A stretch of 64,000 nt of DNA from the NCBI GenBank assembly GCA_001298545.1, contig LJCX01000005.1, positions 1-64,000 on the forward strand, written 5' to 3'. The position numbers and the translations under genes are program-made. The DNA is from Actinobacteria bacterium OV320. Its GTDB lineage: Bacteria > Actinomycetota > Actinomycetes > Streptomycetales > Streptomycetaceae. Positions 54,919 to 63,551 of this stretch are shown in pieces. The notes beneath the pieces were generated by a model that had not been told where the DNA came from, searched no databases, and saw only the letters and a program-made list of their open reading frames with translations. Every line of letters starts with the position of its first letter. Positions within the stretch are counted from its first letter, which is position 1.

Positions 54919-56607
54919 TCAGGCCGTCGTGAACCACACCGTCGTGTCCGCCGGGAGCTTGGCCTCGCCGGCGTCCGTCTCGGTCACCTCGTCGCTCGCG
55001 AGCAGCACCCGCCCGTACGCCGGGGTCGTCACCGACTCCCCCGTGGTGTTCGCCACGCACACGAACTCCCCGCGCCGGAAGGCCAGTACGCCCGCCGGGG
55101 CCTTCAGCCACTCCACCGAGTCGCCCGCGCCCAGGTCGGGCCGCGAGCGGCGGATGCCGAGGGCCGAGCGGTACAGCTCCAGCGTCGAACCGGGCACGCC
55201 CTGCTGCGCCTCCACGCTCAGCTCGCCCCAGCCGGACGGCTGCGGCAGCCAGCTGCCGCCGTCGCCGAAGCCGTACGACGAGCCCTCGCGCGTCCACGGG
55301 ATCGGGACCCGGCAGCCGTCACGGAAGCCGTCCTGGCCCGCGCCGCGGAAGTACGCCGGGTCCTGACGCACCTCGTCGGGCAGGTCGACGACGTCCGGCA
55401 GGCCGAGCTCCTCGCCCTGGTAGACGTACGCCGAGCCGGGCAGCGCCAGCATCAGCAGCGTGGCCGCCCGCGCCCGACGCAGACCGGCCTCGCGGTCGCC
55501 CGCCGTGCGGATCTGGGTGCCTAGGCCGGGCGGGTTGGCGAAGCGGGTGGCGTGCCGCGTCACGTCGTGGTTGGACAGCACCCAGGTGGCGGGGGCGCCG
55601 ACCGGGCGCATCGCCTCCAGGGTGCGGTCGACGACCTCGCGCAGCTGCTCCGCGTCCCACTCGGTGGACAGGTACTGGAAGTTGAAGGCCTGGTGGAGTT
55701 CGTCGGGGCGGACGTAGTTCGCGGTGCGCTCGACGGTCGGGGTCCAGGCCTCGGCGACGAAGATGCGCTCGCCCGAGTACTCGTCGAGGATGAGCCGCCA
55801 CTGGCGGTAGATCTCGTGGACGCCGTCCTGGTCGAAGAACGGCATGACATCGTTGCCCAGCAGCTTGAGTTGGTCGTGGGCCCCGAGGTCCGGCAGACCC
55901 GCCGCCTTGACCAGGCCGTGCGCCACGTCGATACGGAAGCCGTCGACGCCCATGTCCAGCCAGAAGCGCAGGACGGAGCGGAACTCGTCCCCCACCGCCG
56001 GGTGTTCCCAGTTGAAGTCGGGCTGCTCGGGGGCGAAGAGGTGCAGGTACCACTCACCGGGGGTGCCGTCCGGCTCCGTGACCCGGGTCCAGGCGGGGCC
56101 GCCGAAGATGGACTCCCAGTCGTTGGGCGGGAGTTCGCCGTTCGCGCCCTTGCCGGTCCGGAAGTGGTAGCGGTCCCGGAGGGAGGAGCCGGGGCCTTCC
56201 CTGAGCGCCCGCTTGAACCACTCGTGCTGGTCGGAGGAGTGGTTCGGGACCAGGTCGACGATGATCCTCAGGCCCAGTTCACGGGCGTCCCGGATGAGCG
56301 CGTCGGCGTCGAGGAGGTTGCCGAACATGGGGTCGACCGCGCGGTAGTCGGCGACGTCGTAACCGGCGTCGGCCTGCGGGGAGGCGTAGAAGGGGCTGAG
56401 CCACACGGCGTCCACACCGAGGTCGCGCAGGTACGGGAGACGGGAGCGTACGCCTTCCAGGTCACCCATGCCGTCGCCGTTGCTGTCGGCGAAGCTGCGC
56501 GGGTACACCTGGTAGATCACCGCGTCCCGCCACCAGTCACGGCGCTTGGCGACGGTGGCGACAGCCGAGGTGGAGGTGGGGGCCGGGGCTGCGGGCTGCT
56601 GGCTCAT
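54919..56607 (-). CDS. aglA: Alpha-glucosidase (GH13), cytoplasmic
   Basis: 562 residues, oligo-1,6/alpha-glucosidase type without signal peptide. Motifs: VIYQVYPRSFADSNGDG, DLVPNHSSDQHEWF, GFRIDVAHG (nucleophile D227), FVAEAW (E286) and LSNHDVTR (D348). The ATG at 56607 follows AAGGA; another ATG 33 nt upstream lacks a ribosome site. It is the last gene of malE-malF-malG-aglA and splits imported maltodextrins to glucose. A hairpin in the 188-nt gap after malG may tune its expression. Confidence 0.94.
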   Translation of the reverse strand: MSQQPAAPAPTSTSAVATVAKRRDWWRDAVIYQVYPRSFADSNGDGMGDLEGVRSRLPYLRDLGVDAVWLSPFYASPQADAGYDVADYRAVDPMFGNLLDADALIRDARELGLRIIVDLVPNHSSDQHEWFKRALREGPGSSLRDRYHFRTGKGANGELPPNDWESIFGGPAWTRVTEPDGTPGEWYLHLFAPEQPDFNWEHPAVGDEFRSVLRFWLDMGVDGFRIDVAHGLVKAAGLPDLGAHDQLKLLGNDVMPFFDQDGVHEIYRQWRLILDEYSGERIFVAEAWTPTVERTANYVRPDELHQAFNFQYLSTEWDAEQLREVVDRTLEAMRPVGAPATWVLSNHDVTRHATRFANPPGLGTQIRTAGDREAGLRRARAATLLMLALPGSAYVYQGEELGLPDVVDLPDEVRQDPAYFRGAGQDGFRDGCRVPIPWTREGSSYGFGDGGSWLPQPSGWGELSVEAQQGVPGSTLELYRSALGIRRSRPDLGAGDSVEWLKAPAGVLAFRRGEFVCVANTTGESVTTPAYGRVLLASDEVTETDAGEAKLPADTTVWFTTA

Positions 56608-56700
56608 GGCGTCCTTGGTACGTAACGGAGTTGCTGACATGGAGTGTTGGGGCTCGGCTTCGTTGTCGAGGGCGAGTGGTCTCGAGGCGAGTCGACGAGA

Positions 56701-56760
56701 CGGGTGGATGAGGCGGCCGCGGTGCCGGCGGGGGCGGATGGACACCGCGGCCGCCACCCG
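56701..56760 (-). other. Intra-operon hairpin between malG and aglA
   Basis: A 13-bp perfect stem (56712-56724 with 56743-56755) is extended by CGGGTGG (56701-56707) facing CCACCCG (56754-56760). It lies in a 188-nt gap inside an otherwise tight operon, so it could protect the upstream message or reduce aglA expression. Confidence 0.6.
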
Positions 56761-56795
56761 CGCTCCTTGCGGGGCGCGGGAGTCTCGTAAGGGGC

Positions 56796-57698
56796 TCAGC
56801 CCTTCGTGCCGCCCGCGGTGAGGCCGGTCACCAGGTTCTTCTGCACGAGGTAGAAGAACACGGCGGCGGGTATCGCGATCAGCACCGCCGTGGCGGCCAT
56901 GAGGTTGCGCTGGGCGTCGTGCTCGCTGACGAAGGACTGCAGACCGACCGCAAGGGTGTACTTGTCGTCGCTCAGCATGAACGTCGACGCGAAGGCGACC
57001 TCGCTGAAGGCGGTGAGGAAGTTGTAGAAGGCGGCCACCGCGAGACCGGGCTTGGCAAGCGGCAGGATCAGCCGGAAGAAGGTGCCGAACGGGGTGAGCC
57101 CGTCCACGCGTCCCGCCTCGTCGATCTCGAAGGGGATGGTGTCGAAGTACCCCTTGAGCAGCCAGGCGCTGTACGGGATGACCGTCGTGCAGTAGACGAG
57201 GATCAGACCGAAGTAGTTGTCGATGAGCTGCAGGTCCGAGAGGATCTGGTACATCGGCACCATCAGCACGGCGACCGGGAACATCTGGGTGACCAGCAGC
57301 ACCCACATGAACTTCTTGTAGCCGGGGAAGCGCATCCGGGAGACGGCGTAGCCGGTGGTGGCGGCGATGAGCACGCCGATGGCCGTGGTGCCGAGCGTGA
57401 CGATGAGCGAGCTCTTCAGCCAGTCGAAGAACTGGGTGTGCTGGAGGACGAACGTGTAGTTGTCGAACGTCATCTTGTCCCAGATGCCGCCCGGGTGCAG
57501 ATAGTCGTCCGTGTCCGGGCCGAGGGACAGATAGACCAGCCAGGCGATCGGGAAGAGCGCGATGACGCTCGCGACGAGCAGGACGCCGTGCGAGGCGAGG
57601 GAGCCGGCGAGGGTGTTCTCGCCGCGGCGCCGGGCGCGCGGGGTCTTGGGACGCTGCTCGCTCACGGGGGCGGAGGTCTCGGCGGTGGTGCTACTCAT
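56796..57698 (-). CDS. malG: Maltodextrin ABC transporter permease MalG
   Basis: 300 residues, six predicted membrane helices. The cytoplasmic EAA loop that contacts the ATPase is visible as EIDEAGRVDGLTPFGTFF. 13 nt after malF with an AGGAG ribosome site. No ATPase gene is present; in Streptomyces the shared MsiK, encoded elsewhere, energises this importer (known). Confidence 0.95.
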   Translation of the reverse strand: MSSTTAETSAPVSEQRPKTPRARRRGENTLAGSLASHGVLLVASVIALFPIAWLVYLSLGPDTDDYLHPGGIWDKMTFDNYTFVLQHTQFFDWLKSSLIVTLGTTAIGVLIAATTGYAVSRMRFPGYKKFMWVLLVTQMFPVAVLMVPMYQILSDLQLIDNYFGLILVYCTTVIPYSAWLLKGYFDTIPFEIDEAGRVDGLTPFGTFFRLILPLAKPGLAVAAFYNFLTAFSEVAFASTFMLSDDKYTLAVGLQSFVSEHDAQRNLMAATAVLIAIPAAVFFYLVQKNLVTGLTAGGTKG

Positions 57699-57711
57699 GG
57701 GAACTCCTGCC

Positions 57712-58716
57712 TCAGATCGCGAGCTGCTGCTCGTTGCGGTTCAGCCAGCGGCGGTAGAACGAGGTGAAGACGATCAGGATGGCCAGCAGCAGGATGCCGT
57801 AGGCGGCGGACTGGGCGAAGTCACGCGGCTGCTGTCCAAAGCCGAGGTAGTACGCCCAGGTGACGAGGATCTGCGCGTCGGGGGCGGTGTTGCCGAACAG
57901 CAGGAAGATCACGGCGAACTGGTTGAAGGTCCAGATGATGCCCAGCAGGACGACGGTGGAGCTGACGGACCGCAGACCCGGCAGGGTGACGTACCGGAAG
58001 CGCTGCCAGGCGCTGGCGCCGTCCATCTCGGCGGCCTCGTAGAGGGAGGCGTCGATGGCCTGGAGGCCGCCGAGCAGCGAGATCATCATGAACGGCACAC
58101 CGCACCAGGTGTTGACCATGATCGCGGCGAACCGCTGCCAGAAGGTGTCCTCCAGCCACAGGGGCGAGGGCAGGTGCAGGGCGTCGAGCGCGGAGTTGAT
58201 GATGCCGCCGTCGGCGAGCATGAACCGCCAGCCGAAGACGGTGACGAAGGTGGGCACCGCCCACGGCAGCACCAGGATCAGCCGGTACAGGGTCCGCCCG
58301 CGCAGCTTCTGGTTGAGCAGGAGCGCGAGGCCGAGTCCGATGCCGTAGTGCAGGGCGACACAGGCCGCCGTCCAGACGATCGTCCAGATGAAGTGCGACC
58401 AGAAGCGGTCGTAGGCCGTCGGGCCCCAGAGGATGTCGGCGTAGTTGTCGAGGCCGATGAACTTGTAGGTGGCGTCGATGTGGTTGACGCCGATCGTGCG
58501 CGCGGTGTTCAGGCTGTTGGCGTCGGTCAGCGTCAGGTACAGGCCGTACACCAGGGGGTACAGCACGAGCACGCCGAGGACGACCGCCACCGGGGCGATC
58601 ATCACGTACGCGTACCAGTGCTTCTGGTAGCCGCGCCTCAGGCGCCCGGCCGGCCCGGGCTTCGGCTCACGGTCACCGCGGCGCTTGCCTGTCGCGCGGT
58701 CGATGGCGACTGTCAT
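57712..58716 (-). CDS. malF: Maltodextrin ABC transporter permease MalF
   Basis: 334 residues with a basic cytoplasmic N-terminus, then membrane helices starting at YVMIAPVAVVLGVLVLYPLV. The EAA loop reads SLYEAAEMDGASAWQRFR. It pairs with MalG to form the channel. It is separated from malE by 115 nt holding a strong hairpin. Confidence 0.95.
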   Translation of the reverse strand: MTVAIDRATGKRRGDREPKPGPAGRLRRGYQKHWYAYVMIAPVAVVLGVLVLYPLVYGLYLTLTDANSLNTARTIGVNHIDATYKFIGLDNYADILWGPTAYDRFWSHFIWTIVWTAACVALHYGIGLGLALLLNQKLRGRTLYRLILVLPWAVPTFVTVFGWRFMLADGGIINSALDALHLPSPLWLEDTFWQRFAAIMVNTWCGVPFMMISLLGGLQAIDASLYEAAEMDGASAWQRFRYVTLPGLRSVSSTVVLLGIIWTFNQFAVIFLLFGNTAPDAQILVTWAYYLGFGQQPRDFAQSAAYGILLLAILIVFTSFYRRWLNRNEQQLAI

Positions 58717-58778
58717 GGTTCGACACCTTCTGGATCTTCACGCTGGATCTTCGACGGGGTGGTACGGCTCACAGGCAG

Positions 58779-58825
58779 GTGGCCGCCGGATCTCTCCCCC
58801 CATGTGTGGGAGATCCGGCGGCCAC
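58779..58825 (-). other. Strong hairpin between malE and malF
   Basis: A perfect 16-bp stem (58779-58794 with 58810-58825), 7 nt after the malE stop. As with the malE-malF repeats of E. coli, it may be a partial terminator or an exonuclease barrier that gives more MalE than MalF/G. Confidence 0.7.
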
Positions 58826-58831
58826 ACCGGC

Positions 58832-60103
58832 TCACTTGCTGAAGTCCGGCACCAGCTTGGCGATGGCGGTCTCAGCGGTGCTCAGGCCCTTGTCGAGGGT
58901 CTCCTTGCCGCCCGCGATCTTGGGCAGTTCGGTGTCGAGCGGGCCCCAGAGGGAGCTGTACTCCGGCAGCGCCGGGCGCGGCTGGGCGGCGGACAGCACC
59001 GTCTGGTAGCCGGCGATGCCCGGGTCGGCCTTGACGGCGGCGGTGTAGGCGTCGTCCCGCGTCGGCAGCGTGGAGTTCTTCTGGGCGATGGTCGCCTGGC
59101 TCGCCGCCGAGGTCATGAAGTTGACGAACTTCAGCGCGGCGGCCTGGTGGGCCTTGTCCGAGCCGGCGTAGACCGAGAGGTTGTGGCCGCCGGTCGGGGC
59201 GCCCGCCTTGCCGGTGGAGCCGGCCGGGACGGTGGCGATGCCGAGGTTGTTCTTGTCCGTGAAGGCGGTGCCCTTGTAGAAGTTCGTGATCTCCCACGGG
59301 CCCTGGACGATCGCGGCGACCTTGCCGTTGACGAACGCGTCCTGGATGTGGGCGTACGCGTCGGCGGTGGTGTCCGCCTTGTGCAGGCCCTTGCCGTCGA
59401 AGAGGCCCAGCCAGGTGCCGTACGCCTTCTGCGCGGCGGCGGAGTTCACGGTGATCTTCTCGGCGTCGGCGTCGACGGTGTCGGTGCCCTCGCCGTAGAG
59501 GAAGGACTGGGCGTAGTAGGCCTGGGTGGAGCCCCAGTAGCCGTCGACGCCGGTCTTCGCCTTGATGGTGGCGGCGGCGGTCTTCAGGTCGTCCCAGGTC
59601 TTGGGGGCCTCGATGCCGGCCTTCGTGAAGAGCGCCTTGTTGTAGACCAGCGCGAGCGTGTCGGTGACGATCGGCACGCCGTACGTCTTGCCCTCGTACT
59701 TGGCCTGCTCGATCAGGTTCGACTTGAACTTGGCCTGGTCCTTGAGGGCCTCCGTGCCGTCCAGCGGCAGGAAGAAGCCCTTCTTGGCGAAGGCGGGGGT
59801 CCAGCCGACCTCGGAGCGCAGCACGTCCGGGGCGCCGGAGGCACCGGCGGCCGTGTCGAACTTGTTCTGCGCCTGGTCGAAGGGCACGTTGACGTACTTG
59901 ACCTTGACGTCCTTGTTGGCGGCCTCGAACTGCTTGACCAGGGCCTGGTACGTCGGCGCCTCATTGGTGGCGTTGGAGGTGTCCCACCAGGTGATGGTGA
60001 CCGGCCCGGACGAGTTGTCGCTGCCGCTGTCGTCCCCGCCGCAGGCCGTCGCCGCGAGGGCGAAGGACGCCACCAGCGCGGTGGCCGCTATGCCACGCCG
60101 CAT
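58832..60103 (-). CDS. malE: Maltodextrin-binding lipoprotein MalE
   Basis: 423 residues. The signal peptide ends at the lipobox ATAC (ALAATACGGDD), so the mature protein is lipid-anchored outside the membrane. The rest has the cluster B extracellular solute-binding fold (ITWWDTSNATNEAPTYQALV, VPFDQAQNKFDTAA, GWTPAFAKKG). The ATG at 60103 follows AAGGAGAAACTC. First gene of the mal operon; divergent from malR, with CTTGC/GCAAG palindromes in the shared promoter. Confidence 0.95.
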   Translation of the reverse strand: MRRGIAATALVASFALAATACGGDDSGSDNSSGPVTITWWDTSNATNEAPTYQALVKQFEAANKDVKVKYVNVPFDQAQNKFDTAAGASGAPDVLRSEVGWTPAFAKKGFFLPLDGTEALKDQAKFKSNLIEQAKYEGKTYGVPIVTDTLALVYNKALFTKAGIEAPKTWDDLKTAAATIKAKTGVDGYWGSTQAYYAQSFLYGEGTDTVDADAEKITVNSAAAQKAYGTWLGLFDGKGLHKADTTADAYAHIQDAFVNGKVAAIVQGPWEITNFYKGTAFTDKNNLGIATVPAGSTGKAGAPTGGHNLSVYAGSDKAHQAAALKFVNFMTSAASQATIAQKNSTLPTRDDAYTAAVKADPGIAGYQTVLSAAQPRPALPEYSSLWGPLDTELPKIAGGKETLDKGLSTAETAIAKLVPDFSK

Positions 60104-60236
60104 GAGTTTCTCCTTGAGGGTGAGAGCCCGTTTAGCTACAGGAAGCGGTCCCGTCCGCTGTCCTGCCGACTCCGACCGCGCCGTTGCTGCCGTCGGGCGA
60201 CGTGAACGTAACAGCGATGTAAGCGGCACGAAAGAC

Positions 60237-60257
60237 CTTGCAGAAAAAAAGTGCAAG
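60237..60257. promoter_or_regulatory. MalR operator candidate near malE
   Basis: CTTGCA (60237-60242) and TGCAAG (60252-60257) form an inverted repeat around an A-rich 9-base spacer, 134 nt before malE. Confidence 0.65.
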
Positions 60258-60365
60258 ACATCACCGAAGTTATCCGCACGTGATCCGTGCGTGACCTCCG
60301 CTCGACCGCCGTGAGACCGTAGTTGTCGCGGTTGAGGGGCCTCGCAGCGGGGCACGGGGCCGCTG

Positions 60366-60388
60366 TGCAAGACTCTGCAAGCTCTTGC
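60366..60388. promoter_or_regulatory. MalR operator candidate near malR
   Basis: TGCAAG at 60366 and 60376 is repeated every 10 bp and followed by CTTGC at 60384, giving GCAAG-CT-CTTGC. It would allow autoregulation of malR. Confidence 0.65.
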
Positions 60389-60501
60389 CATCACTTACAT
60401 GAGGGAGCGCGATGACGCAGCAGCCCGCGGGCCGTTCAACAGGTCGCCCACGGCGTCCGATTGGTGTGCAAGTCAGCACCCGACCGGTACAGTCCACCCC
60501 T

Positions 60502-61536
60502 GTGACCACACGGCTTGCCGACATCGCTGCGCAGGCGGGGGTGAGCGAAGCGACCGTCAGCCGCGTTCTCAACGGCAAGCCCGGTGTCGCCGCCCCCACC
60601 CGCCAGTCCGTGCTCGCCGCTCTGGACGTCCTGGGCTACGAGCGCCCCGTCCGGCTGCGCCAGCGCAGCGCGGGGCTGGTCGGCCTGATCACGCCGGAGC
60701 TGGAGAACCCGATATTCCCGGCCCTGGCCCAGGTCATCGGCCAGGCGCTGACCCGCCAGGGCTACACCCCGGTCCTCGCCACCCAGACACCGGGCGGCTC
60801 CACGGAGGACGAACTGACCGAGATGCTGGTCGACCGCGGGGTCGCCGGCATCATCTACGTCTCGGGCCTGCACGCGGACACCACGGCCGACATGCAGCGC
60901 TACGAGCAGCTGCGGGCGCAGGGCGTCCCCTTCGTGCTCGTGGACGGCTTCTCCCCGAAGGTCCAGGCACCGTTCATCTCCCCCGACGACCGGGCGGCGA
61001 TGACCCTGGCGGTCACCCACCTCGTCTCGCTCGGTCACACCCGGGTGGGACTGGCGCTCGGCCCCAAGCGGTTCGTGCCGGTCCAGCGCAAGATCGAGGG
61101 CTTCGTCAGGGCGGTCCAGGAACAGCTGGGCCTCAACCCCGAGACGATCGAGACCGACCTGGTCCAGCACTCCCTCTACACCCTCGAAGGCGGCCAGGCG
61201 GCGACCACGGCCCTGATCGACCGGGGCTGTACGGCGATCGTCTGCGCCAGCGACATGATGGCGCTGGGCGCGATACGGGCGGCCAGGCAGCGCGGTCTGG
61301 CGGTGCCCCAGGACATCTCGGTGGTCGGCTTCGACGACTCGCCGCTGATCGCCTTCACCGACCCGCCCCTGACGACCGTCCGCAAGCCGGTCCCCGCGAT
61401 GGGCCAGGCCGCCGTCCGCACGCTCCTCGAGGAGATCGGCGGGACACCGGCGCCGCACAGCGAGTTCGTGTTCATGCCGGAGCTGGTGGTGCGCGGTTCG
61501 ACCGCTTCGGCGCCCGGGGACCGCAATCGTCCGTAG
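60502..61536 (+). CDS. malR: LacI-family repressor MalR
   Basis: 344 residues from the GTG at 60502. Helix-turn-helix TRLADIAAQAGVSEATVSRV at the N-terminus, hinge VLNGKPGV, then the periplasmic-binding-like sensor (GLITPELENPIFPALAQ, CASDMMALGAIRAARQ, VVGFDDSPLIAFTDPPLTTV). The GTG start puts the helix-turn-helix at the usual position. An in-frame ATG at 60412 with a good GAGGGAG site would add 30 basic residues and cannot be excluded. Represses the starch/maltodextrin genes; released by maltodextrin (known for MalR). Confidence 0.93.
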   Translation: MTTRLADIAAQAGVSEATVSRVLNGKPGVAAPTRQSVLAALDVLGYERPVRLRQRSAGLVGLITPELENPIFPALAQVIGQALTRQGYTPVLATQTPGGSTEDELTEMLVDRGVAGIIYVSGLHADTTADMQRYEQLRAQGVPFVLVDGFSPKVQAPFISPDDRAAMTLAVTHLVSLGHTRVGLALGPKRFVPVQRKIEGFVRAVQEQLGLNPETIETDLVQHSLYTLEGGQAATTALIDRGCTAIVCASDMMALGAIRAARQRGLAVPQDISVVGFDDSPLIAFTDPPLTTVRKPVPAMGQAAVRTLLEEIGGTPAPHSEFVFMPELVVRGSTASAPGDRNRP

Positions 61537-61667
61537 GTCGGAGACGTCCGACTTCTCCCCGGTACGCCGGCAGGAGGCGCAGCGGTCCGGCCGTCGTAGA
61601 AAGTGCGGGCCGAACCCGACCGAGGGATGATCGGGCGAAGAGGTCTTTTCTGGCAGACTTTGTGTCC

Positions 61668-62528
61668 ATGGGTGAACCGACTGTGACGCCATTGGAAGGC
61701 CGTGACCAGGCCCTTCCAGAACCGGTCACGACCGCGCCCCGGCAGCGCCGCCTGCACCGGCTGCGCAGCCCCCGCCGCCCCCGCCTCTGGTTCGAGATCC
61801 TCCTCATCGGCGTGAGCTACTGGACGTACTCGCTGGTGCGCAACGCGGTCCCGGAACAACGCTCCGAGGCGCTGCGCAACACGGACTGGATCTGGCGCGT
61901 GGAGCACAGCCTCGGCATCGCCGTGGAGGAGTCGGTCAACCACACGGTGAACTCGGTGACCTGGCTCATCGTGGGCATGAACTACTACTACGCGACCCTG
62001 CACTTCGTCGTCACGCTGGCCGTCCTGGTCTGGCTCTACCGCAGCCACCCGGGGCGCTACGCGGCGACGCGCCTGGTGCTCTTCGCCACCACCGCCGTGG
62101 CCCTGGTCGGCTACTACCTGTATCCGCTGGCGCCCCCGCGGCTGATGCCGGGCGCCGACTTCGTCGACACGGTGATGGTCCACCAGACCTGGGGTTCGAT
62201 GGCCTCCGGCGACCTCAAGCACATGTCGAACCAGTACGCGGCGATGCCGTCCATGCACATCGGCTGGTCCCTGTGGTGCGGTCTGACCGTGTTCGCGCTG
62301 GCCAAGCTGCCCTGGGTGCGCATCCTGGGCCTGCTGTACCCGACGGCGACCCTGGTGGTGATCGTCGCGACGGCCAACCACTTCTGGCTGGACGCCGTGG
62401 GCGGCGTCCTCTGCCTGGCCTTCGGCTTCGCGGTGGCCCGCGTCTGGTGCGGGACCCTGCCGTACGCCCTGCCGAGAAGGGTGCCTCCGAAGGGGCAGGG
62501 CAGACCCCTGCTCCCCACGAAGGCCTGA
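61668..62528 (+). CDS. PAP2-family membrane protein (inositolphosphotransferase-like)
   Basis: 286 residues with a basic N-terminus and about six membrane helices. The PAP2 motifs are PSMHIGWS (acid/base His) and NHFWLDAVGG (second His and Asp), as in PAP2_3/Aur1-type inositolphosphotransferases; the first K-x6-RP motif is not clear. It probably dephosphorylates or transfers a lipid phosphate at the membrane face. Before it lies a 131-nt gap. Confidence 0.87.
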   Translation: MGEPTVTPLEGRDQALPEPVTTAPRQRRLHRLRSPRRPRLWFEILLIGVSYWTYSLVRNAVPEQRSEALRNTDWIWRVEHSLGIAVEESVNHTVNSVTWLIVGMNYYYATLHFVVTLAVLVWLYRSHPGRYAATRLVLFATTAVALVGYYLYPLAPPRLMPGADFVDTVMVHQTWGSMASGDLKHMSNQYAAMPSMHIGWSLWCGLTVFALAKLPWVRILGLLYPTATLVVIVATANHFWLDAVGGVLCLAFGFAVARVWCGTLPYALPRRVPPKGQGRPLLPTKA

Positions 62529-62552
62529 CGGCGACGGCGGTGGCGTACGGCC

Positions 62553-62582
62553 GGGCCGTGCCCGGCCGGCATCGCACGGCCC
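62553..62582. terminator. Short terminator between convergent genes
   Basis: GGGCCGTGC (62553-62561) pairs with GCACGGCCC (62574-62582) around a 12-nt loop, directly beside the LysR stop. Confidence 0.6.
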
Positions 62583-62583
62583 C

Positions 62584-63480
62584 TCACGGCGTTCCCGCAG
62601 CCCCCTTCAGCGCGTCGATGAACGCGTCCAGCGCGGGCTGCGCCGGCGCCGTCTCGCGGACCACCGCCTGGATGGCCCGCACCGGCACCGGGTCACGCAC
62701 CTCCCGCACGACGACCCCCGGATGCCGGCTGCCGAGCCCGAGCCGGGGCACCAGGCTCACGCCCAGACCGGCGGCGACGAACCCCTGGGCGGTCACGTAG
62801 TCCTCGCTCTGCACCATGAACCGGGGCCGGAACCCGACCACCGCACACGCGTCCAGCTGGGCGTCGAGACAGGGCCCCGGCCACTCGCTGCCCACGAACG
62901 CCTCCTCGGCCAGCTCCGCCAGCCGGACGCTCCGCCGCCCGGCGAGCCGGTGCCCGCGCGGCAGGACGGCGAGATAGGGATCGTCGAGCAGATGCAGCAG
63001 CCGTACCCCGCTGTCCTGCCGCCCCTCCCTGCTGACCAGCAACGCCAGATCGGCCCGCCCTTCGCGCACCTCCGCCACCGGGTCCTCGGGATCGACCGTC
63101 AGCTTGAGCTCGATGCGGACGCCGGGATGCGCCTCCCGCAGCCGCGCCACGGCCGGCGCCACCAGAGCGGCCCCCGCGGTGGCGAAGTACCGCACCCCCA
63201 ACCGCCCGGTCCGCCCGGCGAGCAGGTCGGCGAGCGCCGTCTCGGCCTCGGCGACCTGCCGCCCGATGGCCTCGGCGTGCTCGGTGAGCAGCAGTCCGGC
63301 GGCCGTGGGCCGTACGCCCCGCCCGACCCGCTCCAGCAACGCGGCCCCCGCCTCCTTCTCCAGGGCGGCGATCTGCTGGCTGACGGCGGACGGCGTGTAC
63401 CCCAGCACGGCCGCGGCCCCCGTCACGGACCCGTTTCCGACGACCGCCCGCAACACCTGCATCCGCCGCACATCAAGCAT
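62584..63480 (-). CDS. LysR-family transcriptional regulator
   Basis: 298 residues. The winged helix-turn-helix is at the N-terminus (MQVLRAVVGNGSVTGAAAVL, SAVSQQIAALEKEAG), followed by a LysR substrate-binding domain (LGVRYFATAGAALVAPAVARL). The start at 63480 gives the standard MLDVRRMQVL beginning. It is divergent from an EamA transporter with 71 nt between starts, so it probably controls that gene. Confidence 0.93.
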   Translation of the reverse strand: MLDVRRMQVLRAVVGNGSVTGAAAVLGYTPSAVSQQIAALEKEAGAALLERVGRGVRPTAAGLLLTEHAEAIGRQVAEAETALADLLAGRTGRLGVRYFATAGAALVAPAVARLREAHPGVRIELKLTVDPEDPVAEVREGRADLALLVSREGRQDSGVRLLHLLDDPYLAVLPRGHRLAGRRSVRLAELAEEAFVGSEWPGPCLDAQLDACAVVGFRPRFMVQSEDYVTAQGFVAAGLGVSLVPRLGLGSRHPGVVVREVRDPVPVRAIQAVVRETAPAQPALDAFIDALKGAAGTP

Positions 63481-63551
63481 GCAGTCCAGCTTAACGAACC
63501 ATCCAGAACATTTCACTTGTCCTCACAGATCGGGCGGACGACGGTAGGGAC

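Noticed and set aside
61537..61552. GTCGGA-GACG-TCCGAC hairpin after malR as terminator
   Set aside because: Only 6 bp; too short to call with confidence.
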